Source: Bacteroidales bacterium (GTDB taxonomy: Bacteria > Bacteroidota > Bacteroidia > Bacteroidales > Paludibacteraceae). From it: a stretch of 64,000 nt of DNA. The DNA lies in contig DUQG01000038.1 of NCBI GenBank assembly GCA_012837935.1, positions 124,001 through 188,000 on the forward strand, written 5' to 3'. Below the pieces are notes generated by a model, which was given only the letters and a program-made list of their open reading frames with translations, was not told the origin of the DNA and did no database searches. The translations under genes and the position numbers were made by a program. Below are positions 55,669 to 62,584 of the stretch, piece by piece. Positions within the stretch are counted from its first letter, which is position 1. Each line of letters starts with the position of its first letter.

Positions 55669-56409
55669 ATGAAACTTAAAGACAAAATTGCTATTGTAAC
55701 CGGCGGTGCTGATGGAATTGGAAAAGCGACTGCCATTCGTTTTGCGCAAGAAGGCGCAACAGTTGTAATCTGGGACCTAAATGAAGAAAAAGGGAACGAA
55801 ACTGTAAAACTTATTGAAGATGCAGGCGGTAAAGCGGCTTTTGCAAAAGTGAATACTGCTGTTTATGCAGAAGTAGAAGCAGCCACAAAACAGGTTGTTG
55901 ACCAATTCGGAAAATTGGATATTATTATCAACAATGCAGGAATTACCCGCGACAGTACCATTAAAAAAATGACTCCTGAAACATGGCAACAGGTAATTGA
56001 TGTGAACCTTACAGGTGTTTTCAATTGTTGTAAATGTGCGTCGGATGTAATGGTGGAAAAAGGTTGGGGAAGAATCATCAACGCCTCATCTGTGGTAGCT
56101 CTTTACGGAAACTTCGGACAAACAAACTATGTAGCAACCAAATCCGGATTGATAGGAATGACCAAAACTTTGGCTCGTGAACTTGGTCGTAAAGGAGTAA
56201 CCGTAAACGCGATTGCACCCGGATTTATCGCTACTGAAATGGTTAAAAAAATGCCAGCCGAAGTGTTGAAATCAATGGAAGATAAAGTACCTTTGAAGCG
56301 CTTAGGTCAGCCGGAAGAAATTGCGGCAGCCTATCTTTTCCTTGCAAGTGACGATGCAGCTTACATCAACGGAACTGTTTTGAGCGTTGACGGTGGTATA
56401 ACTATCTAA
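55669..56409 (+). CDS. SDR, acetoacetyl-CoA / 3-oxoacyl reductase (PhaB/FabG-like)
   Basis: A 246-residue reductase with VTGGADGIGKATA (cofactor loop), NNAGITRDSTIKKM, catalytic Ser in NASSVVALYGN, YVATKSG and the C-terminal INGTVLSVDGGI. FabG and PhaB share these motifs. Placement after a thiolase and before CoA-handling genes favours acetoacetyl-CoA to 3-hydroxybutyryl-CoA, but a 3-oxoacyl-ACP role is not excluded. It is 11 bp upstream of the symporter gene. Confidence 0.9.
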   Translation: MKLKDKIAIVTGGADGIGKATAIRFAQEGATVVIWDLNEEKGNETVKLIEDAGGKAAFAKVNTAVYAEVEAATKQVVDQFGKLDIIINNAGITRDSTIKKMTPETWQQVIDVNLTGVFNCCKCASDVMVEKGWGRIINASSVVALYGNFGQTNYVATKSGLIGMTKTLARELGRKGVTVNAIAPGFIATEMVKKMPAEVLKSMEDKVPLKRLGQPEEIAAAYLFLASDDAAYINGTVLSVDGGITI

Positions 56410-56420
56410 AACTAAAATCT

Positions 56421-57989
56421 ATGGCAACATCAGCTCAAGTTATTGGAGCATCCATACTCTTTGCGGTTTATGTGGTATTTGTGCTCTACTTTGTAATCAA
56501 AGGTGCGCGCGGTACGAAAAACATCAGTGACTACGCAGTAGGGAGTTTTACGTTTTCACCTGTTTACGTAGCGTTGTCGTTGGCTGCTGCCATGACAAGT
56601 GCCGCTACTTTTGTTATAAATCCCGGATTAATAGCTACTTACGGTATCAGTGCTTACATTTCGTACGGTTTAGTGTTTCCGATTGCATCACTAACTTCGT
56701 TGGTTATTCTGACCAAAAGTTTCAGAAAATATGGTCAATCGGTAAAAGCACTAACCTTATCGAGCTGGGTAGGAAACAAGTATAACAGCAAAGGATACGC
56801 ACTATTTATTGCTTTTCTTACGGTTCTGCTGTTGACATTTATTGTGTTGATTTTAGTTGCATTAGTAAAGGTAATTGCACAAGCACTAAATGCCAATCAG
56901 ATTGTAGTTCTTGCAGTTGTGGTTGCCTTTACATTTGGATATATGATGTTTGGCGGTGCTAACTCAATGGTTTATACCAATGTGATTCAAGCTTCGATGA
57001 TGATTCTGGTAGCACTTATTTTACTTGGTTCAGGACTCCAATTTTTCAAAGACGGATTTTTCGGTTTTTTTGAAAAGTTAAAGATAATTGACCCACAATT
57101 AGTAAAATTTCCGAACGAGCAAAGTCCGCTTTTCCGTGATTTCTTTGAAATAGTTATTGCACAATTAGTTGTAGGTGCAGCGGTAGTAGCTCAGCCACAC
57201 ATTATTACCAAATCTTTGTTACTGAAAAAAGAGAGCGATGTAAATAAATTCCTAACTGTTTCGGTTATTGTTCAATTTTTATTCTTTTCGGTGGTATTTG
57301 TAGGATTGTTTGCTCGTTTACTTTTCCCTGATTTAACATTGAATGGAGAGCATATCAATGTGGATAGTGTTATATCCAATTATGTAATTACTGTCTTCTC
57401 AGGTGGAGTGGGTTCGTTGTTGGTTGGACTTTTGGTAATTCTTGGTTTGATTAGTGCCGGTTTTTCAACTATCGAAGGCTTAATTCAATCATTAAGCACC
57501 ACAATAACCACAGATATTATCAAACCGCTTTTTGGAAAATCTATAAAAAACGAAAATAGCTATATTACTATAAATCGAGTAGTGATAATTGTAATGGCAG
57601 TTGTTGCGTTTCTAATGTCAAGAGAGCAAATTATTAATCCCAATGTGAGCGTAGCTATTTTTGCTCAAAACGGAACATATTCCTATTTCTCAATATTAAT
57701 TGTACCGCTGGTGTTTGGAATTTTCCTGAAAAACGCGAAGATGAAGTCAGCACTTTCAGGCTCAATAACTGCTCTTGTAGTCTATTTTGTTGTATATTAC
57801 CTGCTTCCTTATCTTTACAAGTCAGGTATAGCCAGTTTTGGTTTTGCTAATCGTTATTTCGGTGACCAAGTGCAAAATCCGGGCATTGCCGCTGCTGTTG
57901 CTATATTAACAGCATTTGCAGTGGGACTTAGTGTCCATTTTCTTAGCAGAAATAAAGATGAAGCGCGAAGAGTGAAGAGTGAAGAGTGA
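56421..57989 (+). CDS. Sodium:solute symporter family transporter
   Basis: A 522-residue SSF protein with 12-13 transmembrane helices. Typical pieces are the N-terminal FVIKGARGTKNISDYAVGSFTFSPVYVALSLAAAMTSAATF (substrate/Na+ helix region) and GLISAGFSTIEGLIQSLSTTI, the SSF signature area. Members carry amino acids, sugars, acetate or other monocarboxylates. Its place between a reductase and a CoA-transferase suggests a short carboxylate (inference). The last residues (ARRVKSEE) are encoded by a GAAGAGT tandem repeat that also contains the stop codon. Confidence 0.9.
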   Translation: MATSAQVIGASILFAVYVVFVLYFVIKGARGTKNISDYAVGSFTFSPVYVALSLAAAMTSAATFVINPGLIATYGISAYISYGLVFPIASLTSLVILTKSFRKYGQSVKALTLSSWVGNKYNSKGYALFIAFLTVLLLTFIVLILVALVKVIAQALNANQIVVLAVVVAFTFGYMMFGGANSMVYTNVIQASMMILVALILLGSGLQFFKDGFFGFFEKLKIIDPQLVKFPNEQSPLFRDFFEIVIAQLVVGAAVVAQPHIITKSLLLKKESDVNKFLTVSVIVQFLFFSVVFVGLFARLLFPDLTLNGEHINVDSVISNYVITVFSGGVGSLLVGLLVILGLISAGFSTIEGLIQSLSTTITTDIIKPLFGKSIKNENSYITINRVVIIVMAVVAFLMSREQIINPNVSVAIFAQNGTYSYFSILIVPLVFGIFLKNAKMKSALSGSITALVVYFVVYYLLPYLYKSGIASFGFANRYFGDQVQNPGIAAAVAILTAFAVGLSVHFLSRNKDEARRVKSEE

Positions 57990-57999
57990 AGAGTGAAGA
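57967..57999 (+). repeat. 7-bp tandem repeat across the symporter stop codon
   Basis: GAAGAGT is repeated four times plus a partial fifth unit. The stop TGA (57987-57989) is inside. As 7 is not a multiple of 3, loss or gain of a unit would change the C-terminus. Confidence 0.9.
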
Positions 58000-58086
58000 T
58001 AAGCATATAAAAGAACATTGTGACTATCCAATCGTAAATCTAAAATTGTATCCCGATATCTATCGGGACTAAAATCTGAATATATT

Positions 58087-59397
58087 ATGTCGAAATTTAA
58101 AGAAATATATCAAAGTAAATTAATTCCATTGGAAAAAATGCCGGATTTGCTTCAAAGTGATACAGATGTGATTGTTGCGCAGTATGCATCTGAACCACAA
58201 GGCTGTATGTCGGTATTCCATTTGGCAAAAGAGCGTGTGAGAGACGTAAAAGTATTTTCTGTACTTACTTTGAAACCCTATGAATTCTATATGAAACCGG
58301 AAATGAAAGGGCATTTTGAGCTTTGTAGTTGGTTTCATGCACCCGGTTCGCGAAAAGCATTAAAGGAAAGAACGGGAACTGTTACTTATGTTCCGAATAT
58401 GCTTCATAATGCAGCATCCGATAGGATGAAAGTGCGTCGTCCGCATATGTTTGTGGGTACTTGCACGCCACCCGATGAGAAAGGGTTTGTTTCGCTTTCG
58501 CTGGGAATAACGTATGAGAAAGATATTCTGGAAGTAGCAGAAGTTACCGTGTTGGAAGTGAACGACAAACTGCCAAGAACATTTGGTGATACACAAGTAC
58601 ATGTTTCGCAAGTGGATTATTTTGTGGAATACTCACAAGATCCACCTGCGTTGCCCGAACCTGTACCGGATGAAGTAGCAATGAAAATAGGAAAACACAT
58701 CGCCGATTTGATTGAAGACGGCTCTACCATTCAATTGGGAATTGGTGAAATACCAAATGCTGCTGCACTGATGCTGAGAGACAAGAAAGACTTGGGCGTT
58801 CATACAGAAATGATGGTGGACAGCATGATGGAACTATATGATATGGGCGTTATCACTAATCAAAAAAAGAGCATACACAAGGGAAAATTTATCTGTACGT
58901 TTGCTATGGGAAGTGATAAACTTTATCAGTGGTTGGATAATAATCCGGCAGTAGAATTCTTACGTGGCTCTTATGTGAATGATCCGGCTTTGGTTCGTCA
59001 AAACTCGAAAATGGTTTCTATCAATACTTGTATGATGATTGATTTTACCGGTCAGGTAGCGAGTGAAGGCGTTGGTACACAGCAATATTCGGGAACCGGC
59101 GGACAGAGTGATACCGCTGTTGGAGCTATTGAAGGCTTGGATGGAAAAGGAAAATCCATTATCGCCTGTCGTTCAACAGCCAAAGGCGGAACAATCTCTA
59201 CAATTGTTTCTGTACTGCCCCCAGGAACGGGAGTAACGCTTCATCGTAGCAATACGGACTACATTGTAACCGAATACGGAAGTGTTAGACTAACCGGTCG
59301 TACCGTTCGTGAACGTACCGAACTGCTGATTTCCATTGCTCATCCGGATTTTAGGGAAGAACTAAGAAGGCAAGCAGAAGAGATTGGGTATTTGTAA
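58087..59397 (+). CDS. Acetyl-CoA hydrolase / CoA-transferase family protein
   Basis: A 436-residue CoA-transferase of the 4-hydroxybutyrate/butyryl-CoA:acetate type. Motifs: GIGEIPNAAALML, GVHTEMMVDSMMELY with the probable catalytic Glu, VASEGVGTQQYSGTGGQSDTA and the C-terminal YIVTEYGSVRLTGRTVRERTE. It would activate a carboxylate by taking CoA from acetyl-CoA or another acyl-CoA, saving ATP. The exact acid is not predictable. It follows the symporter by 97 bp, a spacer containing ATCGTAAATCTAAAATTG. Confidence 0.9.
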   Translation: MSKFKEIYQSKLIPLEKMPDLLQSDTDVIVAQYASEPQGCMSVFHLAKERVRDVKVFSVLTLKPYEFYMKPEMKGHFELCSWFHAPGSRKALKERTGTVTYVPNMLHNAASDRMKVRRPHMFVGTCTPPDEKGFVSLSLGITYEKDILEVAEVTVLEVNDKLPRTFGDTQVHVSQVDYFVEYSQDPPALPEPVPDEVAMKIGKHIADLIEDGSTIQLGIGEIPNAAALMLRDKKDLGVHTEMMVDSMMELYDMGVITNQKKSIHKGKFICTFAMGSDKLYQWLDNNPAVEFLRGSYVNDPALVRQNSKMVSINTCMMIDFTGQVASEGVGTQQYSGTGGQSDTAVGAIEGLDGKGKSIIACRSTAKGGTISTIVSVLPPGTGVTLHRSNTDYIVTEYGSVRLTGRTVRERTELLISIAHPDFREELRRQAEEIGYL

Positions 59398-59543
59398 TGT
59401 TCGGATGTGTTTATATGTTTGGGCGTTTGGATGTTTGACTAACTTCTAATTTCAAAAAGTCTAACATCTAAATGTTCGTTAGTCAAACATCTGCTAATCT
59501 AACAGTCTAATGTCTAACAATCTAAAAAAATCGTAAATAAAAA

Positions 59544-60551
59544 ATGTTACCAATAAAAATAGTTGCTACCGGGCTGTATGCACCGGGTGAGCCAATAGAC
59601 AATGAAGAATTGAAGCAGTTGGCTGGAATTGAGTTTGATCACGAAAAAATTGAAGCAAAAATCGGAATCAAACAGCGCCACATTGCACATTTCAGAAACT
59701 TAAATGAAACTACGGCAGATTTTGTAACCAAATCAGCGGAAAAAGCCTTGAAAAATGCCGGATTATCAGCGGACGAAATCGGTCTGTTTATCGTGGCTAC
59801 AGATACTCCCGAATACGTTACTCCTGCAACAGCTATTATTCAGCAAGGTAGATTGCAGAAAGGTGAAAAATGGAGTATGTCATTTGATATTTCAGCATCA
59901 TGTGCAAGTTTCACAATGGCTTTTGATACGGCTTCGCGGATTCTTGCAAGTAATCCCAAAATAAAATATGCACTGATAACCGGAGTTTATAATATGCCTG
60001 CATTTATTCGTCCGGGCGATAAGTTTGCTTACCCGATTTTTGCCGATGGTGCCGGTTCGTTTATTCTCACAAAAGATGAAACCGGACAATCAGGCTATAT
60101 CGGTAATCAGATGTTGACCGACGGAACTCAGTTTGACTTTATCGGTATTTATGCAGGTGGTTCTAAAATGCCGGTAACCAAAGAAGTTTTAGATGAAGAG
60201 AAAAACGGTCTTTTAAGTCTAAAACCGATGCCGGGCGACCGTAATGTACGACTTTGGCCTATGGTAGTTGAAAAACTTCTTGGCGAATACAATGTTAAAG
60301 CCGACGAGATTGACCATTATATTTTTACACAAATCAATCGCTCGGTGATTATAAGGGTAATGGAAGCCATCAATCAGCCCGTAGAAAAAGCAATGATGAT
60401 AATGGATAAATACGGTTACACCGGATCCGGTTGTGTGCCAATGGCTTTACACGAAGGAGTTAAATCGGGTAAAATCAAACGTGGCGACAAAGTGCTTTTC
60501 ATGGCATCAGGTGCAGGTTTATCAGTAGGAAGTAATTTGTTAGTGTATTAG
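59544..60551 (+). CDS. Ketoacyl synthase III-like protein, paralogue 1 (incomplete triad)
   Basis: A 335-residue thiolase-fold protein with the FabH layout. Cys120 in FDISASCASFTMAFD is in the nucleophile position. Where FabH has HQAN, this protein has T262-Q263-I264-N265 (IFTQINRS), and the GNT asparagine is Tyr292 (YGYTGSGC). His and Asn of the decarboxylating triad are thus absent. It is therefore unlikely to be a normal malonyl-ACP condensing enzyme; acyl transfer, a non-decarboxylating condensation or hydrolysis are possible. Fatty-acid genes are not adjacent. Confidence 0.85.
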   Translation: MLPIKIVATGLYAPGEPIDNEELKQLAGIEFDHEKIEAKIGIKQRHIAHFRNLNETTADFVTKSAEKALKNAGLSADEIGLFIVATDTPEYVTPATAIIQQGRLQKGEKWSMSFDISASCASFTMAFDTASRILASNPKIKYALITGVYNMPAFIRPGDKFAYPIFADGAGSFILTKDETGQSGYIGNQMLTDGTQFDFIGIYAGGSKMPVTKEVLDEEKNGLLSLKPMPGDRNVRLWPMVVEKLLGEYNVKADEIDHYIFTQINRSVIIRVMEAINQPVEKAMMIMDKYGYTGSGCVPMALHEGVKSGKIKRGDKVLFMASGAGLSVGSNLLVY

Positions 60552-60764
60552 TTGATGGATGACGGACGACGGACGACGGATGTCGGGTGTTGGGTGTAGG
60601 ATGCTGGGTGTAGGATGTTTGGATGTTCGGGTGTTTGGAAGTTGTATGTAGTGCATGCCTAATTCCTGATTTCCAATTTCAAAAAGTCAGATATCTAAAA
60701 GTCTAACGTCTAAAAGTCTGTTAGTCTAAAATAATCTAAAATCGTAAATCTAAAATTGAAAGAT

Positions 60765-61778
60765 ATGGTAAACGTAGGAATAGTTGGAACCGGAATTTAT
60801 ATGCCGGAAACCAAGATGTCTGCTAAGCAGATTTCAGAAGCCACAAAAGGCGTATGGAGTGAAGCAGCGGTAATAGAAAAATTGGGAATTGTAGAAAAAA
60901 CTATTGCCGGTCCCGATGATGGCACGCAAGAAATGGGTGTACGTGCTGCTTTGGATTGTTTGAAAAACACGGGCATAGATCCGATGGAGATAGATTTGAT
61001 TCTCTGTATTGGTGAAGAATGGAAGGAATATCCACTCACCACATCGGGAATTTATATTCAAGAGAAAATCGGAGCCAATAATGCTTGGGCTATTGACATT
61101 CAGCAACGTTGCGGAACAACGGTGGCAGCTATGAAAATAGCCAAAGATATGATGATAGCCGACGAAGAACTGAAAACAATTATGATTGTAGGCGGTTATA
61201 GAAATGGGGATTTCATCGATTTTGAAGACAGTGCTGTTTCGTTTATGTTTAATCTGGGTGCCGGTGCCGGTGCGATGATATTGAAACGCAATTACGGAAA
61301 AAATTTAATTTTAGGCACACACATCGTTACAGATGGAACAATGGCGCGCGATGCAGGTGTGGTTTATGGCGGAACAGAAAACCCGATTACAGCAGAAAAT
61401 GCTCACTTAGCTTATAAATCGTTGAAAGTTTTTGACGAGAAACACATGAAAGACCGATTAAATGAAGTTTCAATGAAAAACTGGTTTCATTGCATTGATA
61501 AAGCATTCGAGAAATCGGGGATTCAGAAAAGCGAACTTGGTTTCCTTTGTTGTCTCCATTTTAAGCGCAGTATGTTTGGCTATATGCTGACTGAACTTGG
61601 ATTGACCTGGGAGCAGAGCATTTATCTTGAAAATTACGGACACATTGGTCAAATAGACCAAATTCTGTTACTTCACTTAGCGCAGGAGCGAAATTTATTG
61701 AAACCCGGAACGGTAGTTTCCATGATAGCAGCCGGAATTGGATATGCTTGGGGAGCTAATGTTATTCGATGGGGATAA
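60765..61778 (+). CDS. Ketoacyl synthase III-like protein, paralogue 2
   Basis: A 337-residue thiolase-fold protein. I use the ATG at 60765; the ORF track begins at a TTG three codons earlier, inside a repeated spacer phrase. Cys116 (IDIQQRCGTTVAAM) is the nucleophile and His265 (CCLHFKRSMF) is in the HQAN position, but the second-triad Asn is His293 (NYGHIGQIDQ). This Cys-His-His set differs from both FabH and paralogue 1. The two proteins are clearly related in length and fold but far apart in sequence, so they may form a heteromer or catalyse successive steps. Confidence 0.85.
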   Translation: MVNVGIVGTGIYMPETKMSAKQISEATKGVWSEAAVIEKLGIVEKTIAGPDDGTQEMGVRAALDCLKNTGIDPMEIDLILCIGEEWKEYPLTTSGIYIQEKIGANNAWAIDIQQRCGTTVAAMKIAKDMMIADEELKTIMIVGGYRNGDFIDFEDSAVSFMFNLGAGAGAMILKRNYGKNLILGTHIVTDGTMARDAGVVYGGTENPITAENAHLAYKSLKVFDEKHMKDRLNEVSMKNWFHCIDKAFEKSGIQKSELGFLCCLHFKRSMFGYMLTELGLTWEQSIYLENYGHIGQIDQILLLHLAQERNLLKPGTVVSMIAAGIGYAWGANVIRWG

Positions 61779-61961
61779 AAATTTGGTCAAGTATATATGT
61801 GTTATCTTTAATTAGCTGTATGTTAGAATTATACATTAAAATAACAGGAAGATTATATAAAAGTCAACCCCATTATTTTTAATATGCTTTTTTTTTTCAA
61901 TTACTTATTATTCAAATTTGTATCTATAACAAAAAACATTAATTATTAAATTTTTGAAATT

Positions 61962-62462
61962 ATGAGAAAGTTATTTTTTATTTTAATTGCAGTAGCAACT
62001 CTATTTTCTGCTTGTAAAAAAAGTGAAGTAGAAGATGTTTACAATCCGGCAGAAGACGGAATTGTAGGGAATTGGGTGTCAAAAGGTGCTGACGTAGCGC
62101 CATTGTTGGCAACATATTTTAAGGTGGATAGTATTACAGCTGACTTTAAAAGCAATAACACGTATGCTGTAGTATCTTATTCCGGAGGTACACCAACAAA
62201 TTATGTAGGTACTTTCGTTCAGACAAAGTCCGGAACAGGAGCTATCTGGACAATCAAATTGAATCAATCTACTCCATCTGCTGTAACCAGCGAGGGTATT
62301 TTTGAAATTACCAAAGTTGGAGAAGGTTACACCATGAAGTATGAAGTTGTTCAAACAGAACCTGATATAGGTGCAACTCCTCCTACCGCAAGTGCAGGAT
62401 TCGGAAGTAGTAACGGTGGTGCTTTGGGACAGAATAACGTGCAGAAATTTGTAAAAAGATAA
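61962..62462 (+). CDS. Lipocalin-like lipoprotein
   Basis: A 166-residue lipoprotein. Signal peptide ends in the lipobox LFSAC followed by KKSE. GIVGNWVSKGADVAPLL resembles the start of lipocalin-like domains in Bacteroidetes, and strands with TGAIWTIKLNQS and GYTMKYEVVQTE follow. A Gly/Ser/Asn-rich tail ends the protein. Function unknown. It has its own terminator and precedes the porin-like gene. Confidence 0.8.
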   Translation: MRKLFFILIAVATLFSACKKSEVEDVYNPAEDGIVGNWVSKGADVAPLLATYFKVDSITADFKSNNTYAVVSYSGGTPTNYVGTFVQTKSGTGAIWTIKLNQSTPSAVTSEGIFEITKVGEGYTMKYEVVQTEPDIGATPPTASAGFGSSNGGALGQNNVQKFVKR

Positions 62463-62479
62463 CACTGTGTTATTTATTC

Positions 62480-62518
62480 AAAAGGTCAGGAGAAATAAAG
62501 GTTTTACCTGACCTTTTT
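62480..62518 (+). terminator. Terminator of the lipoprotein gene
   Basis: Stem AAAAGGTCAGG / CCTGACCTTTT with a 16-nt loop and T-run, 17 bp after the stop codon. Confidence 0.85.
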
Positions 62519-62584
62519 AATTTTTTTTAATAAGAAATAAGTTATCATTATTTCACATTTTTAAAATGATAAAAATTTAATAAA

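Noticed and set aside
58030-58086. CCCGATATCTATCGGG as a terminator between symporter and CoA-transferase
   Set aside because: A short 7-bp stem without a T-run; it could be a minor hairpin, but not convincing as a terminator within this cluster.
60756-60764. TTG start for KAS III-like paralogue 2
   Set aside because: The TTG is part of a spacer phrase repeated elsewhere; the ATG three codons later is the natural start.
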